Shown here: positions 31,013 to 41,612 of the stretch, piece after piece
Numbering within the stretch: position 1 is the stretch's first letter
Layout: the number at the start of each line of letters is the position of its first letter
Source of the DNA: Takakia lepidozioides
Taxonomy: Eukaryota; Streptophyta; Takakiopsida; Takakiales; Takakiaceae
DNA length: 60,000 nt
Direction of reading: 5' to 3'
Assembly: GCA_030704615.1 (NCBI GenBank)
Contig: CM060734.1
Coordinates: 53,896,042 to 53,956,041, forward strand
The notes under the pieces: model-generated
What the model saw: the letters and a program-made list of their open reading frames with translations, nothing else
What the model was told of the DNA's origin: nothing
The model's database searches: none
Made by a program: the position numbers and the translations under genes

Positions 31013-33949
31013 TCACCAGTAATCCCCACAAGAACAAATCCCATTTTCAAAGTGGTGAAAGCGGTTAGCGTCCCGTACAACAATTGCTCGGCCAACAATC
31101 TTTGAGATGAATTTGGTGGAGGTGTGGCAGTCACCACACACTCGAAGATTCTTGATGAGACGCAGAGGTGTCCTAGGGGTCGTGCTGATCAGCCCAAAAC
31201 CAATGGCCAGCTTCTCACTGTGGTGGCAAAGAGACAATTCCTTTTCCTCCTCCCCCACATCATGCAATACAAAGCGCGTGTCAGGCACATACCCCGCCTC
31301 CTTCATCTGCCCAGACAATCTTCTCAGTTTAGCATGGATTTCCTTAATTCTGGGATGCAACTTGTCATCTACAACAAAGGTGTGCACCCTGTTGCCAACC
31401 TCAATGCAGCAGCGACCTGGCTCCTTTCTAACCCCTCTGACCTTCATCATTCTTCTCACCTTTGCAGTATCATCCCACCTGCCAGCTGCAGCATAGATGT
31501 TTGAGAGCAACACATAAGTCGCGGCATCCTGTTCATCCCACGTGAGGATAGATATTGCCACACGTTCAGCCATCTCCACATTGCCATGGATTCTGCAGGC
31601 ACCAAGCAAGGCCTTCCACACCACAGCATCTGGATTGATTGGCATTTTATTAATCAGGTCCACTGCCTCATCCAGTTGTCCCGCACGTCCAAGAAGGTCC
31701 ACCATGCAGCCAAAGTGCTTTACTGTCGGAGTGACGCCATGATCTTGACTCAGGGAATCAAAGTAGCGTCTTCCTTCATTCAGTAGGCCAGCGTGGCTGC
31801 ATGCAGAGAGAACACATATAAAGGTGATACTGTCCGGCTTCAAGCCGGTCCTTTGCATTCCTTCAAATAGTTGCACGACCTCCCTATGACAACCATGCTG
31901 GGCATATCCTGCGATCATCGCGTTCCACGACACCACATTTCGTTCAGCCATATTGTCAAATACTCCCTTTGCATCCACAATGCACCCACATTTCGCATAC
32001 ATGTCCACCAGGGCAGTGTCCAGAATGACATCTGGTACAATTCCAGCTTTAATGATGTCACCATGCACCTCTTTGCCCTTTTCCAGGGCTGCCAGGCTTG
32101 CACAAGCATTGCAAACGCACACAAACGTGATGTGGTTGGGCTTCACCCCTTCCCCCATCATTTGCTCATAGGTCTCCAAAGCCTCCATCCCGCGCCCCTG
32201 CTGTGCATATCCTGTAATCATCACACTCCACGACACCACATCTCGTTCAGCCATACTGTTGAACACTCCCTCCGCATCCTCGATGCACCCACATTTGGCA
32301 TACATGTCCACCAGGGCAGTGTTCAGGATGACATCTGGAACAATTCCAGCTTTGGCGATGCAACCATGCACCTCTTTGCCCTTTTCCAGGGCTGCCAGGC
32401 TTGCACACGCACTGCAAACACACACAAACGTGATGTGGTCGGGCTGCACCCCTTCCCCCATCATTTGCTCATAGGTCTCCAAAGCCTCCATCCCGCGCCC
32501 CTGCTGTGCATACCCTGCAATCATCACACTCCACGACACCACATTTCGTTCAGCCATATGGTTGAACACTCCCTTCGCATCCTCCATGCTCCCACATTTG
32601 GCATACATGTCCACCAGGGCAGTGTTCAGGATGACATTTGGTACAATTGCAGCTTTGACGATGTCACCATGCACCTCTTTGCCCTTTTCCAGGGCTGCCA
32701 GGCTTGCACAAGCATTGCAAACGCACACAAACGTGATGTGGTTGGGCTTCACCCCTTCCCCCATCATTTGCTCATAGGTCTCCAAAGCCTCCATCCCGCG
32801 CCCCTGCTGTGCATATCCTGCAATCATCGCACTCCACGACACCACATCTCGTTCAGCCATACTGTCGAACACTCCCTCCGCATCCTCGATGCACCCACAT
32901 TTGGCATACATGTCCACCAGGGCAGTGTTCAGGATGACATTTGGTACAATTCCAGCTCTGACGATGTCACCGTGGACCTCTTTGCCCTTTTCCAGGGCTG
33001 CCAGGCTTGCACACGCATTGCAAACGCACACCAACGTGATGTGGTCGGGCTTCACCCCTTCCCCCATCATTTGCTCATAGGTCTCCAAAGCCTCCATCCC
33101 GCACCCCTGCTGTGCATATCCTGCAATCATCGCACTCCACGACACCACATCTCGTTCAGCCATACTGTCGAACACTCCCTTTGCATCCTCGATGCTCCCA
33201 CATTTTGCATACATGTCCACGAGGGTATTGTTCAGAATGACATCTGGTACAATTCCAGCTCTGGCGATGTCACGATGGACCTCTTTCCCCTTTTCCAGGG
33301 CTCTCAGGCTTGCACACGCATTGCAAACACAAACAAATGTGATGTGGTTGGGCTTCACCCCTTCGCGCATCATTTGCTCATAGGTCTCCAAAGCATTCCT
33401 ACCACACCCATTCTTGGTAAATCCTGCCAACATTATATTCCACGTAATCAAAGATCGTTCAGGCATTCTGTTGAACACTTGGTGAGCATCCATGATGCTC
33501 CCGCACTTAACATACATGTTGACAAGGGTGTTGAGTAGAAAAACATTTGGCTTGAATCCACTTTGGATAATGTGAGTGTGCACCTGCTTTCCAGCTTCCA
33601 GGCCTTTTATCTTGATGCACTTATGCAAGAGACAGACATACGTATCTGAATCTGCTGAAATGCCTCCTTGGTTTAAAGTCTGTAGAGCCTCCTTCAGTCT
33701 GCCTGCCTCACAAAGCATCTTCACATGCCCAGAAGTGCCAGGAGAGGCATTGTGGACTCCCTCTCTTGATCCTCTTCCAGAAGCTGTGCTCATGGTTGAG
33801 GTGCCTAATTTTATCAACTGTGCCCCTGCAGCTGCTGCCTTCAGTTGACCATCTACCCATGCAGGTTTCTTGTAGCTATTGATCCACACGGAATCATAGG
33901 TAATCTTGTGCTTGAAATCTGGCCCTCTTGGATGAATCTGGACCCACAC
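31013..33949 (-). CDS. PPR-DYW RNA-editing factor, right copy, intact frame
   Basis: An open frame of 978 codons encodes a PLS-class PPR protein. PPR tracts bind single-stranded organellar RNA one base per repeat, and the DYW domain deaminates a nearby C. The N-terminal 45 residues are the second half of PDF motif 3. The PPR array runs from about residue 73 to 835 and includes five near-identical triplets of 101 residues. E motifs follow, then the PG-box-like GYVPDTRF, the zinc and active-site signature [10 protein letters not shown] with CGDCH, and the end CSCGDYW. The first listed codon is GTG, so it is not a real start. The first ATG is 33793 (926 residues); upstream PDF exons could extend the protein. 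No transit peptide is visible from this ATG. Confidence 0.9.
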   Translation of the reverse strand: MWVQIHPRGPDFKHKITYDSVWINSYKKPAWVDGQLKAAAAGAQLIKLGTSTMSTASGRGSREGVHNASPGTSGHVKMLCEAGRLKEALQTLNQGGISADSDTYVCLLHKCIKIKGLEAGKQVHTHIIQSGFKPNVFLLNTLVNMYVKCGSIMDAHQVFNRMPERSLITWNIMLAGFTKNGCGRNALETYEQMMREGVKPNHITFVCVCNACASLRALEKGKEVHRDIARAGIVPDVILNNTLVDMYAKCGSIEDAKGVFDSMAERDVVSWSAMIAGYAQQGCGMEALETYEQMMGEGVKPDHITLVCVCNACASLAALEKGKEVHGDIVRAGIVPNVILNTALVDMYAKCGCIEDAEGVFDSMAERDVVSWSAMIAGYAQQGRGMEALETYEQMMGEGVKPNHITFVCVCNACASLAALEKGKEVHGDIVKAAIVPNVILNTALVDMYAKCGSMEDAKGVFNHMAERNVVSWSVMIAGYAQQGRGMEALETYEQMMGEGVQPDHITFVCVCSACASLAALEKGKEVHGCIAKAGIVPDVILNTALVDMYAKCGCIEDAEGVFNSMAERDVVSWSVMITGYAQQGRGMEALETYEQMMGEGVKPNHITFVCVCNACASLAALEKGKEVHGDIIKAGIVPDVILDTALVDMYAKCGCIVDAKGVFDNMAERNVVSWNAMIAGYAQHGCHREVVQLFEGMQRTGLKPDSITFICVLSACSHAGLLNEGRRYFDSLSQDHGVTPTVKHFGCMVDLLGRAGQLDEAVDLINKMPINPDAVVWKALLGACRIHGNVEMAERVAISILTWDEQDAATYVLLSNIYAAAGRWDDTAKVRRMMKVRGVRKEPGRCCIEVGNRVHTFVVDDKLHPRIKEIHAKLRRLSGQMKEAGYVPDTRFVLHDVGEEEKELSLCHHSEKLAIGFGLISTTPRTPLRLIKNLRVCGDCHTSTKFISKIVGRAIVVRDANRFHHFENGICSCGDYW

Positions 33950-34205
33950 TCTATTCCTGCTCCTTCAGCTATCCATGCCTCTGCACAAATCATGCATTCA
34001 TCCTTGCCTTGCTGCAGCTGACAATGACAGCCTAGATTCGTTCTAGGAAACACCCCCAACTCAGCTTATCACACTAGTTCCTATGCTGAATTGCGTCTGC
34101 TACTCTCTATAATCTAACAGGCATTCACCTTTTGACCTCGGTTGTCCCACCATTGACTGGGATCAGAAAAGTATTCATTCCACAGCTTCTCCTCATCTCT
34201 GTTAC
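33857..34205 (-). CDS. PDF motif 3 (OSB-type), right arm, joined to PPR frame
   Basis: The first-half exon, 34205-34129, reads WNEYFSDPSQWWDNRGQK before a GTGAAT donor. The second half starts at 33937 after GTCCAG and reads GPDFKHKITYDSVW, then KKPAWVDGQLKAA, and is open straight into the PPR frame. The proposed intron, 34128-33938, is phase 0. Together these give a complete PDF motif directly N-terminal to a PPR-DYW protein. Confidence 0.6.
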
Positions 34206-34389
34206 CTGTTTTTTGAAACTTTCCTGTTGTCACATTGGCAGTATCATGTCAAAGTCACTCCAAACTAGATGAACTCAACCAGCTAACTTGCAGAATTCAA
34301 CATGTAAATTAGGGCCGGTTCTGATAAGAGGGAAAAACAGGGTGAAATGTGCTGAAGAACGTGCCTTCATTAGTAGTGCCTGATTCTAT

Positions 34390-34772
34390 CAATTGTGCCG
34401 CTGCTGCTGCGGCTTCCAGTTTACCATCTACCCATGCAGGTTTCTTGTAGCTATCCTTCCACAGGGAATCATAGGTAATCTGGAGCTTGAAATCCGGCCC
34501 TCTTGGATGAATCTGGACCCACACTCTATCCCTGCTCCTTCAGCTATCCATGCCCTTGCACAAATCATGCATACATCCTTGCCTTGCTGCTAGCAACTGA
34601 CAATGACAGCCTAGAATTCTTCCAGCAAACACCCCAACCATACTTATCACATTAGTTCCTATGCTGACTTGCGTCTGCTTCCAACAGGCATTCACCTTTT
34701 CGTCTCCATTGTCCCACCATTGACTGGGGTCGGAAAAGTGTTCATTCCAAAGCTTCTCCTCATCTCTGTTAT
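34390..34772 (-). CDS. PDF motif 2 (OSB-type), right arm
   Basis: The first half, 34772-34696, reads WNEHFSDPSQWWDNGDEK. The second half, from 34512, reads GPDFKLQITYDSLW, then KKPAWVDGKLEAAAAAAQL. The layout and phase 0 intron are the same as in the left arm. The frames stay open in both arms despite differences between them, which suggests selection or recent origin. Confidence 0.55.
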
Positions 34773-34974
34773 CTGTTTTCGGATACTTTCCTGCTGCCAC
34801 ATCGGCAGTAACTTGTCAAAGTCACTCCAAACCACCACAGATCCACCCAACGAGCTTTCTTACAGAATTCAATATGCAAATCCAGGGCCGAGTCTGGTGA
34901 GAGGGCAAAACAGGCTGAAATAGGTCGAAGAAGAAGGTGCCCTCACCACATTGTCCTTGACCTTGTGTCATGAC

Positions 34975-35345
34975 CCATGGAGGATTTGACCGACTATCAA
35001 CCCAAAAGGACCTCTTGTAAAAGGACCTCTTGTGTGTGCTGCTTGTGTCTGTAGTCAGGTAATGTCGGATTGGTCTGTGAGAACCACCACGGTGCAGCTG
35101 AGCAGGCAGAGATTGAAACACGGCCTGCTAAGACCAAGCTGACTCTTCCAAGAACCTTGTAAACATCAGGAAGAATACCAAATCATGGTACTAACAGGAG
35201 CCAAGAGCCCACATTTGCAGGATGGACAAACTTCTTCACATTGTACATTAAGAAAAAGCCACACCTTGCGATTGCGGTTGTCCCACCATCGTGAAGGATC
35301 TTTAAAAAACTCATGCCAGCTCTGCTCCGTGCTCCAAGGTAGAGG
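34975..35345 (-). pseudogene. PDF motif 1 (OSB-type), right arm
   Basis: The first half ends at 35265 (FKDPSRWWDNRNRK). The second half starts at 35074 with PDYRHKQHTQEVL. A short tandem duplication of the AAGAGGTCCTTTT block (near 35000-35030) is present only in this arm. The same frame break as in the left arm follows before WVDSRSNPPW. Confidence 0.55.
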
Positions 35346-36291
35346 TTTGTGCTCGAAAATCCGACAGCATCAACATTTTGACAAGGTCCTTTACTGAGGG
35401 GTGCTAGTGAGCTTTCAACAACATTCATGCAACTTGTTTTGGGCTCCATTGGGCTCTACACGGAACAACGAACACGTCCAGACTACACAGATGCTAACCC
35501 AGCTTATGTTTGCAGTCTGGAGATTGTAGAGTAGTCTCTGAAAACGACCAGGGAGGAAGGCACTGAGCAGCCAGAGTCTTTTACCCTGGGTCTTGGCATT
35601 TTACTTTTTCTCACGTTCCAATATGTACCCCTTCAAAACATAAAATCAGCCAAAGCCGGTGGACGTCAACAGGACTGTCGGCTATTGCATGCGGGCCCCA
35701 CATGGCTATTCCATGCGTTGGGAAAGTGGCAATGCGTGCATGTGTGAATGCATGTGTTGGGCACATGTTCAGATACCGACTGCTGTAGGACGTCAAACAT
35801 CGTTGGTGTTCCCGAATAGAGTCCTCTAAAGCCCAAGAATTTTGTAGTTTTGCTACTTCAAAAAATTAGAAGAACATAGTTACATGTGGCTATACTTAGA
35901 TGCCAATATAGAGTCATTCATGATAAATGTATTGTTAGGCATGGATAAACATGAGTTGTCTTCATGCCAAGTCTTGAATGGTACAATGATGTATAACAAA
36001 GCATTAGACTTCAAATCACGTATTTCTATGCATTATTAAAACTCTAACTCTACTCATAAAATTTATGAGGTCGTGGTTTCAAATTAAAATGAATGAAATT
36101 ATCTCGAATATAGTTTTCTAGTTTTTTTATTTTCAAAAAAATCTAAGTGAGTTGCATTGTCATACATACATGACATCATGTATGAATTTAATCAATGAAC
36201 AGTGGTTCAAATACAATTAATGCAGCGGTGAGTATTGTGAAGCCTGATTCCGGCGCTATGGGTTGTTCTCTTTCCTCTATCGGACTTAATC
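35346..36291. other. Upstream part of right arm
   Basis: It matches 11251-12120 in reverse and would hold the promoter and first exons of the PPR gene if it is transcribed. I do not recognise an OB-fold or a transit peptide in any frame. 36237-36291 is unique flank before chromovirus A. Confidence 0.4.
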
Positions 36292-37015
36292 TGTCGCGGC
36301 CCTTTGCCTTGAGGGCAGGGAGGCCGGGACACGAGTGGGGCTGCCCCTATGGTGGGGGCAGTAGCAGCGATAGGTACGGGGGCTGAAGCACCCTTGAGTG
36401 CCCAAGGCACTCAAGGAGGCGGAGGCGCTCACTAGGTGGAGCCCCGCACACCGGGTTGCGGTGGGGGTGGCTCCACAAGGGGTGGTGGTAGCTTAGTGGG
36501 ACTTAGTGGGGGTGGCATAGGACTCACCATGGGGGAGGAGACCTCGTGGTGGGAGTCGTGGGGAGTCTTGGGACTCATCACGGTCCATAAGGGCCGTGGT
36601 GAGCGGGCCAAGACTCACGGGACTCACCACCGGGAATCGAGGGTCTTCGTGGTGGTCCACCATAAAATGGCATGGCTGGTTGTGAAACCCCCGCGGACAG
36701 CTACAGAAGTATACATAGGGAGTAGTAACCCCGAGAACGGTGCAAGCCCGTTGGTGACCAAAAACTAGTGAGTAAGCGAGCGAGCCGGAAAGCGACCAAA
36801 GAGTGGGGAGCTGTTCCGGACTGCCATCTACCAAAGGGAATTCCACTAGGCCCAAATAGGTGGAGGGTCTTTCGGGAGAGTGAAGGGGGACCGTTATGTC
36901 CCGGTGAGCAGCCGAAGCTCCAAGTTGGCCCGGCGGCCGGTTGGGAGTCAGGCGCGCGCATCAAAGCGAGTAACTATGACTTGAGGGGGAGCTTACCGAA
37001 GTGAGGTGCGCGACA
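36292..37015 (+). repeat. 5' LTR of chromovirus A
   Basis: TGTCGC to GCGCGACA, 724 bp. The 25-bp hairpin is at 36392-36416 and a TATACATA box at 36710. In the 3' LTR the box reads TATATATAG. Confidence 0.96.
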
Positions 37016-37017
37016 CT

Positions 37018-37029
37018 TGGTATCAGAGC
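37018..37029 (+). promoter_or_regulatory. Primer-binding site, chromovirus A
   Basis: TGGTATCAGAGC, complementary to initiator-methionine tRNA, two bases past the LTR. An open frame can be traced back through it, but it starts without ATG; the first ATG is 37071. Confidence 0.92.
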
Positions 37030-37070
37030 TTAGAGTTCAGTACGCGATCGTCCTTGGGATTGGCCTCATC

Positions 37071-40000
37071 ATGGGGTCGGGCAAGCCGAAGCGAAAGCGG
37101 AACGGCCCAAAAGATGATGATCCCGGTGAGCCCGATGGGGGCGGCGTGTCACCGAGGCGGCCGTTTGAGGAAGCGATGCATGTTTCCGAAAACGAGGCCG
37201 CCCAAGAGCGGGAGGAATCCGAGGAGACGGAGCCCGAGGAATCCTTGAGAGCTCCGACAAACCAAGAGATGCCTCCCATGCCGGCAGCCTTTTGGGAAGG
37301 GTTGTTGGCGCAGTTTGGCGGGACGTTGAAAGACGTGTTGAAGGCGGCTAATGCCACTTCCGCTAAGGCAAAGTTTAAGGTGAAGCCTAAGGAACCAGGC
37401 ACCTTCGAGGGCGTCCGGAATCGGAAGGCACTCAACACCTGGCTCTTGGAGCTAGAGCAGTACTTCCGGGCGGCCAAGTTGAGTGACGAGGATCGGGTGG
37501 AAGTGGCTCCCACCTATTTGAGGGGCTATGCTCAACAATGGTGGCAGAAACGCCTTCACGACCAAGGTCCAAGCCCGGAAACCTTGAACTGGAGTGGGTT
37601 CAAGGAATTGATGAAGAGACAGTTTGTGCCCCTCAACGCGTCCTGGCTCGCCCGGGACAAGATGAGGAATTTGAAGCAAACAGATGACATTCGGGGATAT
37701 TTCCAGACTTTCAATGTGCTGTTGCTCGAAGTCGCGGACATGGCAGAACCAGAAATGGTCTTCAACTTTGTGGCAGGACTGGCCCCATGGGCCAGGCGGA
37801 AGTTGGAGGAGAAGCCACCCAAGACTTTGAACGAGGCTATTGAGAGGGCTGAATGTTTCTCAGATGTCCCTAGGGGTGAAAGACAAGGCCGTACGGAGCT
37901 GAACCACAAGAAGATTCGGCGGGAAGGTGACTCCTCCCGACCGGAAAAGAAGTGGGATAGGCCACGCGGCGAAAATGGCACGTGGAAATCGAAGGGAGGG
38001 CCTTCACACGTCACGGCGACACCCGGTGCTTCGAAAGGAAAAGCGGGTGGAGCGGTTTATGGCGGACAGAAGGCGACCTTTGATGGAGTGTGTTTCAATT
38101 GCGGGGAGCCCGGGCACATGGCCAAGAAGTGCACGAAGCCCCGGCAATTGAACATGACTCGGGCGACCACGGAGCTGTCGGAAGATACCATCAGTCGCTT
38201 GGTGGAAGCGGTGGTCGCCAGGACTTGCAAGGTAGGCAAATTTTCTTGTGAGTTATATCAAGAAACTGGCGCCTTACGAAAAGGGAGTCAGTTATTGTTC
38301 GTGGATGGAATAATATCCGGAACTAATGTGTTGTTGTTAGTGGACACAGGAGCGTCGCACTCCTTCAAGCTGGGACTCCCGACAAGTGACGTGGGGGCCT
38401 GTATTGAGGTGCGTTCTGCCAAAGGAGAACCACAGTTGGCGACAAGGTTGGCGATTGATGTTCCTCTTCAACTGGGGAGTTGGGAGGGACGTGAGAACTT
38501 CACCATCTGCGAGATCGATGGAGTGGATCTCATTTTGGGGATGACCTTTTTGAGCAAATCCGGAGCGGTCATAGATGGCCGCAAGAGAGTAGTCACGCTG
38601 CCATGTGGGAATGGTGGCGAGGTTTTACGAGTGTCAGAAACGCCCAAATCCGTGGGAGGGCGAATAAACCTTCTATCAGCAAAGGAGTGGGCCGTGGAGG
38701 AGGCACACGAGCCCCAATTTTTGCTTTACATTAGAGAAGTGAAAGGAGAAGGCGATGGGGAGCCGAGCCCAGATTGGATCAAGGGGATTTTGGAGAAATA
38801 CCAGGATGTGATGCCGGAGGATTTACCAAGCGGCTTGCCACCGCGAAGAGGAGTTGACCACAAGATTGAGGTGATATCGGGATCGGAACCGCCTGCCAAG
38901 GCGCCCTACCGGTTGAGCCACAGAGAGTTGGTAGAGCTGAAGACTCAGCTCAAGGATCTAATGTCAAAGGGGTACATCCGGCAGAGTAAGTCACCTTACG
39001 GAGCCCCGGTGCTATTTGCAGACAAGAAGGATGGGACGCTGCGGATGTGTGTCGATTACAGGGCTCTGAATAAGGTGACTATCAAAAACCGGTACCCTTT
39101 GCCAAGGATCGACGACCTCTTCGATCGGTTGGCAGGAGCGAAGTATTTCAGCCGGATCGACTTGCGCTCCGGGTATCACCAAATTCGGGTGGCGGAAGGA
39201 GATGAGGAGAAGACCGCGTGCAGGACAAGGTATGGTTCATATGAGTTCTTGGTGATGCCTTTTGGGCTCACCAATGCACCCGCGACCTTTAGCACGCTGA
39301 TGAACAGCCTTTTTCAGGAGTGGCTGGATGACCTTGTGATCGTGTACATCGACGACATCTTGGTGTACTCGAAAACAAAGGAGGAGGACCTGGAGCACCT
39401 CAAAAGGGTGTTCCAAAAATTGTGGGAAGGGAAGCTGTATGCCAAAGCTTCAAAGTGCGAATTCGGGGTCACAAAAGTGGAGTTCCTGGGGCATGTGATT
39501 ACACAGGATGGGATCAAAATGGATGACAGAAAGGTGAGGGCGATCTTGGACTGGGAGCCTCCGACTTCGGTCCCGGGAGTGCGATCCTTCCTAGGACTCG
39601 CCTCCTATTACCGGAAGTATGTGAGAAATTTCGCCAAGATCGCGGGGCCGCTGTCGGACCTTCTGTGTAAATCCAAAGTCTGGGTATGGAACACATTTTG
39701 TGGCCAAGCTTTTGCTGAATTGAAGCAGCGGATGACGGAAGCTCCAGTCTTGAAAATCCCGGAGTTCGATCGTCCGTTTGAGATTCATACAGATGCATCG
39801 GACTTTGCGATTGGGGGTGTACTTATGCAAGATGGACGTCCAGTGGCTTACGAAAGTAAGAAACTGAATGAAGTGGAGCGACGGTGGCCGACGCACAAAA
39901 AAGAGATGAAGGCGGTAGTGCATTGCCTTGAGCTCTGGCGCCATTATGTTGGTTCCAACCCAATGAAGGTGTTCACGGACAATGTCACGGTGAAATATTT

Positions 40001-41612
40001 TGCCACGCAGCCCAAGTTGTCCCCAAAACAACTTAGGTGGCAAGATACTTTGGCAGTGTTCGACGTGGATATCCAGTACAAACCGGGACGGGACAATGTG
40101 GTGGCCGATGCTTTAAGTAGAAAGCAGCAGCTCTTGTTGGTGTACAAGGGTGAGACGACGCTCCAAAGGAAGATCCGGAAGGCTTGCCGGAAGGATGAGC
40201 TGGCAAAGTGCGTGATGCAGGACTTGAGAATGGGGGTTAAATCGCAGTTCCACTTGCAAAGTGGACTGCTCCGGTATAAGCAAAAACGTCTCTACATGCC
40301 GAAGGGAGGGATCAGAGATAGCCTCTTGAGAGAATGCCATGATAGCCCGCTTGCGGGCCACGGCGGAGCCAAGCGCACTGCGGCACTCTTGAAGAAAGAG
40401 TATTTCTGGCCCAAACTGAGGGAGGAGGCAGAGGAGTATGTCAAGACATGCACCACATGCCAACAAAACCGGAGCGAGTACAAAAAGCAAGCGGGGCTGT
40501 TACAACCCTTGCCGATTCCAGAGGGGACTTGGGAAAACGTCTCGATGGATTTCATGACTGCTATGCCGCTGTCAAAAGGATTCGATGCAATCATGGTGGT
40601 GGTGGATAGGTTCAGTAAAATGGGCCATTTCATCCCCACCAAGGAGACGGCAATGGCGCAGGAGACAGGGCGACTTTACTTCGCCCACATCTTAAAGCAT
40701 CATGGAGTCCCGAAGGATATTGTCTCAGATCGCGATCCAAAGTTTACGAGTAAATTTTGGAGGACACTTTGGAAGAAGATGGGGACGAGGCTGAAGATGA
40801 GCACCGCCTTTCGACCTACGACGGACAGCCAAACGGAAAGAGTGAATTCCGTAGTGAAGCAATTCTTGCGGAATTACGTGTCGGCAGACCAATCAGACTG
40901 GATGGAACACTTAGATGCGGCAGAGTTCTGTTATAATAACACAGAACACTCCGCAACGGGAGTTTCCCCTTTCGTATTGGTCTATGGAAAAGCACCTCTG
41001 GTGCCGACAAGTTGGGCCGCCCAGGACGTTGAGGAACCGGCAGTAGCGGCGGTACTGGAAGAACGCGAGCGTTTGTTGAAGCTCGCAAAGTACAACATTG
41101 CCAAAGCTAGGAAACGGTATGAAAGGCAGGCGAATCGGAAGCGGAGGGAAGTGAAGTTTGAGGCGGGCACGGAGGTCTGGTTGAACTTCAAGAATTTCCG
41201 ACTACCTCCGGAAGTGAGTCTGAAGTTCATACCTCTGTATGCGGGTCCCTTTCGCATTCGGAAGGTTATGAATGAGGACGTGTATGAATTGGAGCTGCCG
41301 GCAAACAGCAAGGTGCACCCAGTATTCCATGTCTCTCTTTTGAAGCCTTACTTCAAAGATGAAGCACGTCCGAATCGGCATCAAGTGTTGCGTCCGCCAC
41401 CTATGCTGTTGGATCATGAAAATGAACCTGAGTACGAGGCGGAGGCAATACTTAAGTCGAAGAGGTTCAAGAACCGAGAAACGAAGTATCTCGTCAAATG
41501 GAAGGGCTATCATCATGTGGAGGCATCTTGGGTGCGTGCCTCAGAAATGGGAAACGCATCCGAGGCAGTTGCAGCGTTCGAAGGGCGACCTCAAAAGCGG
41601 AAGAAACGTTGA
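37071..41612 (+). CDS. Chromovirus A gag-pol polyprotein with chromodomain
   Basis: One frame of 1513 residues from ATG 37071 carries all functions for copying and inserting the element. Gag has a CCHC knuckle at about residue 341 ([14 protein letters not shown]). The protease site DTGAS is at 425. RT has YIDDILVYS (Asp 761 and 762). RNase H has TDAS (Asp 908). Integrase has HHCC (His 1097, CTTC near 1127) and a triad of Asp 1160, Asp 1220 and Glu 1256 with D35E spacing. The chromodomain spans about 1454-1500 ([15 protein letters not shown]). Against copy B it lacks seven residues (MTPATAR) just after the protease active site, which may disable processing. Otherwise no stop or shift is visible. 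Confidence 0.96.
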   Translation: MGSGKPKRKRNGPKDDDPGEPDGGGVSPRRPFEEAMHVSENEAAQEREESEETEPEESLRAPTNQEMPPMPAAFWEGLLAQFGGTLKDVLKAANATSAKAKFKVKPKEPGTFEGVRNRKALNTWLLELEQYFRAAKLSDEDRVEVAPTYLRGYAQQWWQKRLHDQGPSPETLNWSGFKELMKRQFVPLNASWLARDKMRNLKQTDDIRGYFQTFNVLLLEVADMAEPEMVFNFVAGLAPWARRKLEEKPPKTLNEAIERAECFSDVPRGERQGRTELNHKKIRREGDSSRPEKKWDRPRGENGTWKSKGGPSHVTATPGASKGKAGGAVYGGQKATFDGVCFNCGEPGHMAKKCTKPRQLNMTRATTELSEDTISRLVEAVVARTCKVGKFSCELYQETGALRKGSQLLFVDGIISGTNVLLLVDTGASHSFKLGLPTSDVGACIEVRSAKGEPQLATRLAIDVPLQLGSWEGRENFTICEIDGVDLILGMTFLSKSGAVIDGRKRVVTLPCGNGGEVLRVSETPKSVGGRINLLSAKEWAVEEAHEPQFLLYIREVKGEGDGEPSPDWIKGILEKYQDVMPEDLPSGLPPRRGVDHKIEVISGSEPPAKAPYRLSHRELVELKTQLKDLMSKGYIRQSKSPYGAPVLFADKKDGTLRMCVDYRALNKVTIKNRYPLPRIDDLFDRLAGAKYFSRIDLRSGYHQIRVAEGDEEKTACRTRYGSYEFLVMPFGLTNAPATFSTLMNSLFQEWLDDLVIVYIDDILVYSKTKEEDLEHLKRVFQKLWEGKLYAKASKCEFGVTKVEFLGHVITQDGIKMDDRKVRAILDWEPPTSVPGVRSFLGLASYYRKYVRNFAKIAGPLSDLLCKSKVWVWNTFCGQAFAELKQRMTEAPVLKIPEFDRPFEIHTDASDFAIGGVLMQDGRPVAYESKKLNEVERRWPTHKKEMKAVVHCLELWRHYVGSNPMKVFTDNVTVKYFATQPKLSPKQLRWQDTLAVFDVDIQYKPGRDNVVADALSRKQQLLLVYKGETTLQRKIRKACRKDELAKCVMQDLRMGVKSQFHLQSGLLRYKQKRLYMPKGGIRDSLLRECHDSPLAGHGGAKRTAALLKKEYFWPKLREEAEEYVKTCTTCQQNRSEYKKQAGLLQPLPIPEGTWENVSMDFMTAMPLSKGFDAIMVVVDRFSKMGHFIPTKETAMAQETGRLYFAHILKHHGVPKDIVSDRDPKFTSKFWRTLWKKMGTRLKMSTAFRPTTDSQTERVNSVVKQFLRNYVSADQSDWMEHLDAAEFCYNNTEHSATGVSPFVLVYGKAPLVPTSWAAQDVEEPAVAAVLEERERLLKLAKYNIAKARKRYERQANRKRREVKFEAGTEVWLNFKNFRLPPEVSLKFIPLYAGPFRIRKVMNEDVYELELPANSKVHPVFHVSLLKPYFKDEARPNRHQVLRPPPMLLDHENEPEYEAEAILKSKRFKNRETKYLVKWKGYHHVEASWVRASEMGNASEAVAAFEGRPQKRKKR

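Larger units (their letters stand above)
27480..36236 (-). repeat. Right arm of large imperfect inverted repeat
   Basis: This is the reverse complement of 11251-17860 with extra segments (27607-28833, 29605-30190, 30581-30790), which make it about 2 kb longer. It carries the intact PPR-DYW gene and its three PDF motifs. The outer end is 56 bp from the 5' LTR of chromovirus A. Confidence 0.9.

Noticed and set aside
31871-33538. 555-codon plus-strand frame opposite the right PPR gene
   Set aside because: It is the antisense of the 303-bp triplets; a period divisible by three keeps an antisense frame open. Residue content (His, Ser and Cys rich, repeated) is that of a shadow.
33794-33949. GTG at 33949 as start of the PPR protein
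   Set aside because: GTG starts are not expected in a plant nuclear gene; the codons are better explained as an exon of PDF motif 3.
37017-37070. Start of chromovirus A gag-pol at 37017
   Set aside because: It is a TTG within the primer-binding site; the first ATG in frame is 37071.
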